Notes under the pieces: generated by a model
What the model was told of the DNA's origin: nothing
What the model saw: only the letters and a program-made list of their open reading frames with translations
The model's database searches: none
Translations under genes and position numbers: made by a program
NCBI GenBank assembly: GCA_036971715.1
Contig: JAVHJL010000002.1
Location: 1,334,501-1,398,500 of the forward strand
Origin: Arthrobotrys musiformis
Taxonomy: Eukaryota > Ascomycota > Orbiliomycetes > Orbiliales > Orbiliaceae
Length of the DNA stretch: 64,000 bases
Direction of reading: 5' to 3'
Shown here: positions 47,155-58,264 of the stretch, piece by piece
How positions within the stretch are numbered: position 1 is the stretch's first letter
Layout of the letters: each line of letters opens with the position of its first letter

Positions 47155-49161
47155 TTTGAAATCAATTCTTGAAGATCGGTTCGACTACTATCAAAGTAAT
47201 GCAAGATATATATACTGAAAGAAAAACAACTTTTGCAATTTTGACTACCACTTGGGTGCTGAGGAAAGAAGGAGAAAAGAGCGTAAATTCTGAGGGCATC
47301 GCTCCTCTATATATTCCTCAAAGTGCATATATCTCCACGATTAAATCTTGAAAGTCATCCGGAGCAACGTCGAGGTTGCAAGATGTAACATGCCCCAGTC
47401 CTTGGAACACTCAATTCCATATGACCATACGTATGCCGTCAATCGTGCCGTGGACAAGACTTCGCAAGACCCAGGTATGAGTGCTTGATTACCATGCTGA
47501 TTCGGCAAGGACAGTGGCATGTCTAGGCGGACCAGGCAGCTGGCCGTGTGATCAAACAATATGTGGTGGTAGCAAAAAGACAGAATCGACTAGGTATCTT
47601 ACGTTACGAGATGCGCAGGTGCTTAGTTTGTCCCAGCGGCTTCATGAATTCACCATGTTTGAATGTTTCGAAATCTGAGTGAACGGGCCCACAACGTCGG
47701 TAAGGTTGGCCGTTATTCCAGACCCTTGTGTGCCCTGTGCTTTCGGATCCGTTCGAATTTATCCCGATAGCCTGTTGGGGCTTTGGTGTTGAAACTCCTG
47801 GGCAGGGGCGAACCAGCGTCTTAATCCCTGCACCTCCGCTCAATTCAGATAGGTCGGATATATGGGCGTCAACTCGATATAACAACTTTGAATTCGAAAG
47901 CCTCAAAACCACCAGTGGTACGATTTGGGGCCCAAATATAAACCTATATCTTTGATCTAATAATATTAAGACGGGAGTTTGATCAATACGTACCCCGGTT
48001 TTGATTGCCCCATCAAAGGCTTCTAAGGTTCTCGAAGATTAATATGTTCTGAGAACCCAGAATTAAAATTTAATCCAAGCTTCGTATTCCGCCCTCCAAT
48101 ATACAAAAGGAGGCTCGAATCCACAATACCCTAAGAAGCCCGCCTTATAGAATCTGTATCAAGTGCCTTGGAAAGGGCGCTCCCTGGAACCCCTGTGCCA
48201 TCTTTGGATGTTGGTTAAGATTACAGGAGATCTCTGCAAAGCAATGCCTAGCCTCACCCCACAAACGATTATATGCCACAATCTGATATGTAAGAGGTTT
48301 CTAATACAAGCCACTAGTCTGATCTTTCTCATTGCCATAAACTGCAGATATTATGTCATGCCATGACTGGATATCTGATCACGTCGACCATTCTTCGCAA
48401 GGGCCAGGTTATATCTTCGAAACTAGCTTCATACCCCGGAACACGACGGCGGGTAAAACGGTTAAATCCAAAAATCGTCCGACCCTTCATCCCATATTAT
48501 TTCTCTTGTTTCCCGCTTAATACTACATATTCAGTTAAACCTACGAAGTAAGCAATGCCATGTCGCGCAGCGAAGCCCGAAGGCGTTCGAAACGACAAAG
48601 CAAGGACATACCTGTTAATTCAGGTACCAATTGCAGGCTACGTATTCAGCCGGCGAGCAAGTTTATGCAAATATATATAAAAGTGATATATCCGAATATA
48701 TAAGTGATGTCGCGATATCGACGGGTCGTAGCTGATAGAGTAACTCGGATGAAAGATGCCGTTCCTCTAATCCGCTGCAATAATATTGCAATATGGATAA
48801 TGTCGAGCGCCGGGGAATTATTAATTCTAGATCTAGATCGAACCGTAGCGTAGAATATTCGATTCGAGGCTTGGTCGGTCTCTAGAGGAGGCTACGTAAG
48901 TGTCGAGTCGACCATGTAAGATTTTCCAACCCCGCACTTGCCCTAAGCGCTTCCAAGAGAACCCAGCTTCTTGCGAGTTGAGATCGAGTCATGGAAAGTA
49001 CAAGGGCGAATGTTCCAAATTTTATATCTAGATATATTCTCGGGAATCTCTGACGCCACGGCCGCCATGGCGAATTCCATATATATAAATTTATAAAGCG
49101 AAGACAAAACTTTCTCAAGAAGAAAGTTACTCTAACTAAGTAGGTATCCCTTCGTGTCATC
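47155..49161. other. AA9 promoter side and AT-rich intergenic DNA
   Basis: About 2 kb without a gene I can support. The AA9 promoter occupies the left end. The right half is AT-rich with many tatata and tagatc words. Confidence 0.5.
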
Positions 49162-49440
49162 TCAGTGCGTATACGAGGCCACCCTAACCTTGAAAATTGA
49201 CATCATCTCGAGAGTGCGGGGTTGTGTAGTCTCGTGAGCGTAGCAAGTGACTTCCGGATCCCAGCATCCTAAAGATGTTGCATACACACCAGTTCCTCCC
49301 GACCTGACGCCGGGTTTCAACTTTTTGTTTCCGATGGGGAATTTAGAGTATCTCGGTCCCGTAGCACTTTCAGGAGCCGTAGAGAGCGCGAAGTGTGCTA
49401 GAATTTGGTGGAATATCATTAGATATACATGGCTAGGCAT
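49162..49440 (-). CDS. Possible small secreted protein, doubtful
   Basis: A 92-residue frame beginning MPSHVYLMIFHQILAHFALS, which could be a signal peptide with cleavage near residue 20-26. Two Cys residues follow, in TSLGCWDPEVTCYAHE. A GTTAGG donor near the end could extend it with a further exon, but I found no convincing partner. No family is recognised and the surroundings are AT-rich gene-poor DNA. This may be chance. Confidence 0.22.
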   Translation of the reverse strand: MPSHVYLMIFHQILAHFALSTAPESATGPRYSKFPIGNKKLKPGVRSGGTGVYATSLGCWDPEVTCYAHETTQPRTLEMMSIFKVRVASYTH

Positions 49441-51334
49441 TGTCTCAGCGAGTTCGTATATGCTATAGATATGTATCGTCTAGTCATTAAAAATGAATTC
49501 ACAAAGGTTATATATCTTCTCCATTTTCCGGCGAACGTTAATATATTCTACGCATTCAAGCAAATCAATGGCATTTAAATATTTGCCTACGTACTTGTCT
49601 CGAACCAGACTGCCAACGCGATAGCCACCCCTACCTACGTGGATTATCGTCAGAATGCCATTGAGTATCTATATATCCGTCTAGGAATGTTTTTATCAGT
49701 ATGATTTTCCTATAATACAGCGAGAAAATCCAGATCGATCAAGGCCTCGGTATGGCTAGGGTCTGGCCTCGAGACTAGGCCAGGATGAGCTACACACTAC
49801 GATGCCATGTTCATGATACTTTTAACTCACAACTCGGAATAATTATGTAATATTGTTAACATGTTTCGGACAGGTATTTAGATATCATACAATGATGGTA
49901 TTATATTCAATTGATTAAACACAAATCGAAACCTATACCCGTACAAGAAAACGCCCATCTAATACCTAGGTATGTATGCGTAGGGAATAGATCTATAGAG
50001 TTTTTGAGAAACCAAATCTGCTTTATAATTTAACCCACTAATTTCACGGGAAGCTTCGAAGACGAGCTACCAATTAGGAACCTCATGGCCAAACCCTTCG
50101 CATATTATGAGGTATACGTACGTACACATCCAGGTATGTACGTACCGCGAGACCAGTATGTAACTACTGATAAATTTATTAAGTTTTACACGCAAAATAA
50201 ACCAGCACAGTAAAGACAAGAAATAGACTTCGAAGCCTCAAGGTGCAAGAATGTTCAATCTCGTGATTGCGTCAGGTTTTTCGAACCTGGGGCGTCAAGA
50301 GGTAGGTGCTTACCCAGGTATATAGCTACATATATGTCTATAGCTCGTGGAGAAGACCATTTATGAATTCAGGGGGTTCTTGCGGGGGCGAAATCTAGGA
50401 TCTTTAGAAGACTAACTGGATCTACGCGCGAAGTTGCTTATTACACCGATGGTAAGTCAGAGCCTTCATTTTTGCCATAGCACTATACTAGCTCGCCCTA
50501 GCGCCGCATGCCAGTCTTTTGCCGGTTTAAAGGTCGATGCTGATCATGATTGTATATTTCTCGGAAATAGTACTCTAAAAGACTTTTAAACCCCCCTTTG
50601 TAAATTCAGCATGTGAATGAAACTGGGGTCTGTGAGTGTATATATGAATATCGTCGTTATCATATGCTTGTCCATATCATGCCCAACGAATTTTCACGAG
50701 ATTCGATTCATACATTCGTGAAAGAGTGAGAATGAAACCTAAGTTAAATCCCCCCTTTAGGAAATTTTTGACTTCAGTCGACACACCTACAGAATCCCTA
50801 AAAATCCCTTCTTGCGTGTAGGAGACACCATCGACATCGAATAACCTCGATGCGTGCACCCATTGTGACCGAGATTCGATTCATCCCAACAGTTTCGGAC
50901 GCTTCGGCTAGGCTATAACCGGGCCTGTTGTTGGATTATATCTTGCCCGTTCCTGGCATGCTCAGGCCGACTGTGAACAAGGATGTCACACTCTCCGCTC
51001 CCATTGGCCAAAACACCGCGACCGCGGCCAATGATAGGTCACCACGATGAACAGCGATTCGGTCCAGAAGGGCTTCGACTAGGGTGCTTCGCCGCTGGTG
51101 GCAGATGATGCTGCAAGTCATGATGGGCTTTGAAGCAGGCAAATGGAGCCGGTTCGCTCCCATTTCGGGCGCTGTTCGTGTGAGCTCCAGATTTCCGGGG
51201 TCCTTTCCATTCCAGAATTCGACCATTCTCTTCCTTGCATACACCGCATTGTATCACCATCTCATCTCCCACCGCTTGAGGATTTTATCTCCACAAAAAA
51301 TCGTTTTTAGACGTTCAGGAACGGAGAATTAATC
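49441..51334. other. AT-rich intergenic region and BTB gene 5' flank
   Basis: About 1.9 kb. A 15-base direct repeat CGAGATTCGATTCAT occurs at 50697-50711 and 50870-50884. No gene is supported. The 3' third is the likely promoter and leader of the BTB gene. Confidence 0.5.
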
Positions 51335-53011
51335 ATGTCCCAGTCCGTACCAGTCATCATGCAGCCCTTGAACGCGAACGAAATTCCCGAGCCTGAATCC
51401 CTTCCTCACCATGCTGAACCGCAACCCGAACTTCAATCTGAACCGCAATCTGGACACGAAATAGATCTGTCGGACCTATCAGCAGGCCAGGATCCATTTA
51501 CCATGCCTATCGGCAGTAGTAGCGGGAGTAGCAGCAGTGGCAATTTGACTGTCACTGCCGGGCTGGGCTCGTTGGTTCTATCTGGTGGCAGTCAGGTTTC
51601 AGAGGTTTCCGACATTATCACTCGCCGCCGGGCCGACTCGATCGCCAGTGCCGCCAGCACAATCTATCTGAACTCCCGTAGTACCTCCCACAGGCCGTCT
51701 CTCGAAGACGCTTTCAGCAGCAGAGCCTCGTCCGTCTCGTTGTCAAGACCCGTATGTTTCTGCCTTCCGTATCCTGGTACGCCACTTCCAGCGCTAGTCA
51801 GGGGCTCACCGTTCGCGAATTCAATTATTAGGTAACTCCCACGGCTCGCAAGCACAGCATCTGCGAAGATCTCTTTTCCACCCCTCCAACTCTTAGGAAA
51901 CCAGTCACCAGAGCCATGCCTCCTGCTCCAACCCCTCATCCGGATTTCCAGATTTGCGAAACTGTCGCCATCGTTGCGAATTCCGATGTCGCCCTCCTCG
52001 TCGGTCAGCCTCACTCCTCGGAGCGACGCAAGGTCCTTGCGTCATCCACTATCTTGACGATCGCTAGCCCCTACTTCCGTGCCCTCCTTGCCCCAAACCG
52101 ATTCAGTGAGGGTCTAGTGTTCCAAGAACACAAGCACATCGAATTGCAGATGTTTGAAGATGACCCTGCTGCCGTCATCACCGTTTGCAACATCCTTCAT
52201 CTCCAGAGCCGAAAGATCCCACCCGTCCTGAATGGCGATCAGCTTGCCGAGGTTGCCATAGTCCTCGACAAATATGATTGTGTCGATGCTGCTTGGGCTT
52301 GGACTAGATTGTGGATGTCAGGCGGGGCGTCTAAGGTTGAACTCGAAGCAGATGGTACTCGGGGAAATGATGAGGGTGCCGGAAATACTATCAACTCGAT
52401 GATTACTAAAGACAAGGGTCTATTGTCGAAGTGGCTATTCATATCCTGGGCTTTCAAGGACGCTGCTGTCTTTGAGAGTTGCGCTAACACATTGCCCTGG
52501 AAGCTGTGCAAAGGAGAGCAAGAGGATGATGAATTCTTCCAGAGGCTCCCCGAATCCCTTCAGCGTAAGCTTTCTCCCACCATTTGACGTTCTGTACACA
52601 TCTCTGACACAATTGAATTGTATAGACGACCTGATCGAGACGCGCATGGCCTGCATTTCCAATCTCCACGAATGCACGCAAGCCTTCATCGATAAGTTTG
52701 TCGACCCTGTTTGCGATGTCGGAATACAGTCGTTCTACTACAGAAAGCAGAGTCCACGAGATTGCGACTCTAGGGTCATCGGAACCACATTGAAGGGGCT
52801 ACGTGAAGAGGAACTCTACCCCCTCATCAAGATTGCTAAGTGGGATCGAACCGCTGCGGAACTGCTCCGAAACCTAGAAGCTGTTGGACGCCGCATCTTC
52901 GGGGCCGACGAACATCACCACGAGATCACGCCCGAGATTACTTTCCTTAGCGATTTAAATGACGCGATAAAGAGTATGAGAAGGTTTACGATGGAAAGCT
53001 ATGTTCGATAA
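51335..53011 (+). CDS. BTB/POZ domain protein, fungal type
   Basis: The model is join(51335..51751, 51832..52564, 52626..53011), 511 residues. Residues 1-165 are disordered, rich in Pro/Glu/Gln and Ser. A BTB-like fold begins near 185: ICETVAIVANSDVALLVG, RRKVLASSTILTIASPYFRA, LLAPNRFSEG, then DPAAVITVCNILHLQSRKIP. A helical C-terminal part follows, with WLFISWAFKDAAVFESCAN and, after the second intron, Cys- and His-bearing sequence near LIETRMACISNLHECTQAF. BTB domains mediate dimerisation and often recruit cullin-3; that role is not shown here. Both introns preserve frame. Confidence 0.85.
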
Positions 53012-54513
53012 ACTTCGTCGCCAGTTGACATCCTGGGTTCTTTGTCACCTGATAGGACGATGGAGACGGACTTATGAAATTAGAGATGATTGAATGAATC
53101 CACAAAATGGCGTACCGCTGCCGGGGTTTGGGTTTATTTCCTTTGGGGTAAGGTCCTTGCCTTAGGGATGCGTATGCATTATTATTATTACAGCTATTTA
53201 GCGGAACAACGGTGTTAGATGGGGGTGTACGGGATATGGTTTCTTGGGTTTCTTTTTGGGTTCATTGCATCGCTTACCAATACGCATGGATATCATACAT
53301 TCCATTGTATTGAAAGGTGGTATCGACGTTCTTTTTTTTCACTTTTTCCATTGACAGCTCGCATTATGTATTCTAGATTCGGGACAGACTGCCACAGATT
53401 AGGTTAATGTTCGCGATCGCAAATAATTTCTTTGCCTTACTCCCTGGTTTTAATGCCTATATGTTTCTTCACTGTACACTATATACTCTCGCTCTCAACT
53501 AGTATGATGCACTCGGCTTATTGAACTATACACTTGAGTGCTGTTACTCCAAAATTACTTCATAACTAGTACCGCTTAACCTTTTATTTCTACGTTTTGG
53601 AAGCCCTTTAAACCGCCCTAGCTAGGCCTTATATAAAGCCGCTTTATGCAAGTGCAATGATTATAACTTATCTATAAATCTGATGCCCCCCCTTTTCGCT
53701 AAAGCGTCTAGACCCGCGATCAATATTAATAGTGGTGGAGAAGTCTTCGTGTTGTTCGCGTGGTCTTTTTGCTTTCGGCTATAGCTAGTCTCGCGGGAGG
53801 CTTTCGAAAGCCTTCGAGCAAATTTGGCCTCACGGAGCGTTTGTGGGGAAGTACTGGTTCGGCTATGGGTATACCTCTGGAATTCAATTCAATTGACGAG
53901 TATAATAGGTAGTTAGAGATATGCGCTTTGCCTGGTGGCAGCGAGGCTTGTTCGTACTCGAGTACCCTCGAGGTAGCTAGCTACTCTTCAAAATAAGACC
54001 CGTATTCAGGTATATTGTCAATTGATAGATCACAATGCAAGTACTTCCTCCCAAATCACCAATGCAAATATCCGAAATCCACAGCACATTCCGACGGTCT
54101 GGTCGCCACGGCCAATGAGAACCTGAATTCCGAGTGGAGCTTTTCCCACGACAGAAGATCAAACCTTCTTGGCTATTACAATTTGGGCGGCCGTGATTGG
54201 CCAGGGTTTGGAGCAAACACATGGGCGAAGGGGCCACAGGCAATGAGGTCAGAAAATTTTGGTGTGGCCATCCGAAGGCCGAGGTCAACACCACCAAATC
54301 CCTCGACAATGTTCCGATGAGAAAATAACATACCAACCTACCATTCATTACCTCACGCCACCACCACTACTCACAATCTCTGTCTCTTTTTTATCCCCTC
54401 GACGCCTGCATCTTCATTTTGTCGACACGAAAGCACTGGCCTCTGTCAATTTCCCTTGTCATCCTTCCCTGCCTTCCTCATCGGCGACGTCTCCTCTCTA
54501 AAATCACTCCACA
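53012..54513. other. Intergenic region containing the SDH2 promoter
   Basis: No gene is supported. The right part carries three CCAAT boxes upstream of SDH2, listed separately. Confidence 0.5.
54059..54200. promoter_or_regulatory. Cluster of CCAAT boxes upstream of SDH2
   Basis: CCAAT occurs on the plus strand at 54059-54063 and 54112-54116 and in reverse (ATTGG) at 54196-54200, about 310-455 bases before the SDH2 start. This fits HAP-complex control of a respiratory gene. Function is inferred. Confidence 0.5.
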
Positions 54514-55540
54514 ATGGCATCTCTTCGCCAACCCACCCTCCGGCTACTGGCTTCGTCGAATATCCGACGAGTTGCTTCCCCGACAATCTTCAACACCACA
54601 AGAAGTCTAGCCACCCTTGCTGAAGGAGAGGTCGCACAGAAGAAGCAGCCTTTGATCAAGAAATTCTCAATTTACAGATGGTCGCCTGATGAGCCGACAA
54701 AGAAGCCCCAGATGCAGGAGTACTCGCTCGATTTGAACGAGTGCGGACCTATGGTTCTTGATGCTTTAATTAAAATCAAGAACGAGATGGATCCTACTCT
54801 GACCTTCAGAAGAAGTTGCAGAGAAGGTATCTGTGGTAGCTGTGCAATGAATATCGAGGGAACAAATACATTGGCTTGTTTGAGTATGTGATCACATGCC
54901 GATGTGTTTTTTTTCCCACCCCGGTTATACATATCGTTGTTTTAGCCGTCCGAGCTTCAATTGCTAATGCAGTACCCAACCCCAATAGGCCGTATAAACA
55001 GGGATGCTAGCTCTACTAGCAGAATATACCCTCTCCCGCACATGTACGTCGTCAAGGACCTCGTGCCGGATCTTACCAACTTTTACAAGCAATATAAATC
55101 TATCCAACCATACTTGCAGAGCAAGGAGCCGGCGCCAAATGGCAAGGAGTTCCTTCAAAGCAAGGAAGATAGAAAGAAGTTGGACGGTCTCTATGAGTGC
55201 ATTTTGTGCGCTTGCTGCAGCACCTCGTGTCCAAGCTACTGGTGGAACCAGGAAGAGTACTTGGGACCCGCCGTGTTGATGCAGGCTTACAGGTAAGGAT
55301 AACATGTTCACATGCTGCTCCGAAAGAATACGGGATGTTAATGTATATTCTGTCGCGTCTTATAGATGGCTCGCCGACTCGCGTGATGGAAAGAGTGGTC
55401 AGAGGAAGGATATGCTTGACAACAGCATGTCGCTTTACAGATGCCACACCATTATGAACTGCGCTCGTACCTGCCCTAAGGGTTTGAACCCCGGTTTGGC
55501 AATCGCAAAGATCAAGATGATGATGGTCCAGAGTGCTTAA
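54514..55540 (+). CDS. SDH2: Succinate dehydrogenase iron-sulfur subunit, mitochondrial
   Basis: The electron-transfer subunit of complex II, carrying electrons from the FAD subunit to ubiquinone at the inner mitochondrial membrane. The model is join(54514..54883, 54989..55292, 55366..55540), 282 residues. The first 35 residues are a basic presequence. The 2Fe-2S ligands are in CREGICGSCAMN and the downstream ACLSRIN region. The 4Fe-4S and 3Fe-4S ligands are in CILCACCSTSCPSYWW and in CHTIMNCARTCPKGLNP. WWNQEEYLGPAVLMQAYRWL is rebuilt exactly by removing the second intron. The protein ends AIAKIKMMMVQSA. The start ATG has strong context (CACAATGGC). Confidence 0.97.
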
Positions 55541-58264
55541 ATGAGGCTGGCCAAGTCGGTGTGGGATAGGCGGTGTGGGTGCCATGGATACGAAATGCCT
55601 AACAGTGACCTAATGAAGATGCAGCAATTAGAGTCATAGTTAATAGGTAGAGGAGTGGCAAAGACGTCGAGGTGATGGTCAGGTTGATGCAATTGAAAAA
55701 CTTCATATGTGCCCAACCCTTAAGCTTTTGTCTTTTTGTTCTTTTCTTTTTGTGCAGGTCAGCTTTTTTGGGAGTTTAGCTTTCTCTTTTCCTCTATGTT
55801 CTTTTATCCCTTCTAAATCTTTTATATCCCTCTTCCATTCCCCAAGTCACCTTTTTTCTTCTTCTATTTTTATTCGCTGTACAAAGGTTTTGGAAAAGCA
55901 CATAAACCGTCAACGACTTTTCTTTGTTACCCAGTTACATGAAAATGATAATGCTATTTCTCTAAGTAACTACCTCCCCGATGGCGTGATTGCGATATGC
56001 GGTATTTGTGCAATACTACTGGGCAGTTCTAGCCATGTGGTTGCATATGCGGGTTTGACAATCTGGATGGGCGGCTGGGCTTGCGCGTCTGTCTGCCGTG
56101 GGGCAAGTGGAGTACATGAAGCGGAGGGTTTCTTATCGCCCTGCGCCAACGTCCAACCTCGAGTACGCCTCTCATGCATCGGGATCTGCATATCTGGGCG
56201 ACGGTTGTTTTGTTTTGGTGAACTTTAATAGAACTAAAAATTAATTAATGACACGTAAACAGCAGCAGTATATCTATAGCAGCTATGCATTTATCCTTCG
56301 AAGCTGCATCTCGTTTTCAAAATTAACCCGAACGTAGTTCGCTGAGTTCAGCTGAACACGGTACTAAGGCCAAAGGACTCGGCATAAGCTTATAGTTGAT
56401 GATGATGTGGTATATCAAAACGCGAGTCCATGCAGCACCGCGAAGCATATCGTGAGATGTTAAGCGTCTACGGCCAGCAATTTATCCTCAAGCAACGGAA
56501 GTGGGAAATGGCTGCCGCTTCATCATGATAGGACCAGCCTCGCCACACTGTCGCATGTCGGGGAGTTTGCTCTCCGTTACACCGTGCGCCGGTTGCATCC
56601 TGGCTCGATCTCGAATGTGTCTCCAATCGAAATCCTGAGAAAAAAAGCCGGATTCAAAAGTGACGTGCATAACGAAATGCGTCTTGATTAAGATAACTTT
56701 CTTTTTGTCTCTTATCTTCCAAGTTTCTCGAACCGAAAACTCGAGTTACTCATGGGTCGAGCTGCAACAATCTCGGGATTCGAACCCCACACCTTCCAAC
56801 GAGCACGGTGTAAAATCTCAAGGGGAAGCCTTTCCTTCTTGAGGAATGCCAACTTATCTCGGTTCCTGGATTCCGGAAAATTGATGGCTGCCTTCGGTTG
56901 ATGACCCTCGTTTCGTCTCCATACGCCCCACTTCTTTTAACCACGCTGCAGCGAATGGCTTTCGAAGCAGGGTCTGTGGAACGACGGCGACCACTTCTTT
57001 TGCACAAGCCGCTATTCTGTAGACGATACATAGTAGAAAAACGCTTGGCCAAGGGATTCCTTTCTTGTTTGCTGTTGTGATACATGAACTTAACAAGCAG
57101 AAGGCCCCATGCACATACATACAGCACACTACACACCCATATTTTTCTTTTGCCTTTCCGCAAGCAGGGTGGTCCCTTTCGCTAACTGCTGTGACAAGTA
57201 TCTGGGAATTTGAAACTTCTCCCAACTTTCAACTTCTGCGACAAGGTGGACACCACCAACTGGGCAACTTGTGCATTTTTAGTATAATTTTAACTGAAAT
57301 ATTGAACTTATCTCGAGAGAGGAGGTCCTGGGCGGGCTGGGTTCCCCAGTTCCCGATATGCATTAATATTTAATCTGCCCTATCAACAGCGGAATCGATA
57401 TCGAAGGAATGAATTAAGCAGCTACCCAAGACAGGAGGACCCATGTCCAAGCTCTCACACATATGGTCATTCGTGGCACCAGAAGGTATCACGATAAAAA
57501 TCAAGGCCGTGAACGTGGATTGAAAAACAGCAAGAAGGAACTTATCTTTATAATTTATAAGCTCAGGATCCCTCTAGACCCTATTACTTGCCCCCATCCC
57601 GCGTGGGGTTTTCGTTGATTCACCAAATATTCTCGTTAAAAAAAACCCCATTCCGGTGTTTTTTTAGAAGAGTTCAAGTGACTTCCTATCAAGCCTGGTC
57701 GATTGGAACGTTGCCTGTGCTGTGGGTTCCTCTCTTTTTTTTTTTTTTTTTTTTTTTTTTGACAACGGCTCATGAGCTCAGTCTCAGGAGGTTTTAAGAG
57801 ACCTTCTCCTGGATATAATCATATATAGTAAGATCTCCCATTTCACATTCCCGTCGTTGCAATTACCTCTCGTCAACGACGGTTTCTTTTTCACATTCAC
57901 ATATTTTATGGTAGTCCGACATCTTCGCTAACCAACCGGGCCCATTTTGGGTTTTTCTTTTCTCAAGGCTAAAAAACTCAGCCGCAAGGGAGTTTCCTTT
58001 TTACTTTCCTGGGCCCGTCCAGAATTACAGGATCCTAGGCCCTTTTGTTTTCTGCAGCAGTTTGCAGTTTGCATTTGAAGCGAAGGGTCCCCGCGCGCTG
58101 CGCACAAATAATTTAAAAAGGCCGCCCAAATTAAAAACGTTAAACTCACGGCAGACGATCGTTAATTTCCTCTCATATATACCATCTCTTTATTTCTTCG
58201 ACGCAACTTCCTACTCTTTTTCTACTACATCAACACCTACGTCTACATCTCGTAGTTCGTCAAG
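55541..58264. other. Long intergenic region with poly-T tract
   Basis: About 2.7 kb without a gene I can support. It contains T-rich sequence after SDH2, a tRNA-like segment near 56760-56880 that I rejected, and a T26 run. The last 150 bases are the likely leader of the NCS1 gene. Confidence 0.5.
57735..57760. repeat. Poly-T tract, 26 bases
   Basis: A pure run of 26 T residues in intergenic DNA; its length may vary between strains or be uncertain in the assembly. Confidence 0.9.

Noticed and set aside
50697..50884. 15-base direct repeat CGAGATTCGATTCAT, two copies 173 bases apart
   Set aside because: Too short and isolated to call a mobile-element duplication; no element lies between the copies.
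55707..56228. 173-codon plus-strand frame after SDH2
   Set aside because: Phe/Ser/Leu-rich from T-rich 3' sequence at its start, with no recognisable domain and no good start context.
56745..56890. tRNA-like segment on the minus strand: a perfect box B (GGTTCGAATCC), an ACACC/GGTGT pair resembling a long variable arm, and a weak box A
   Set aside because: The acceptor strands do not pair, the D-arm is poor, and the distance between the possible anticodon arm and the T arm is too long for a class II tRNA. At best a decayed tRNA relic.
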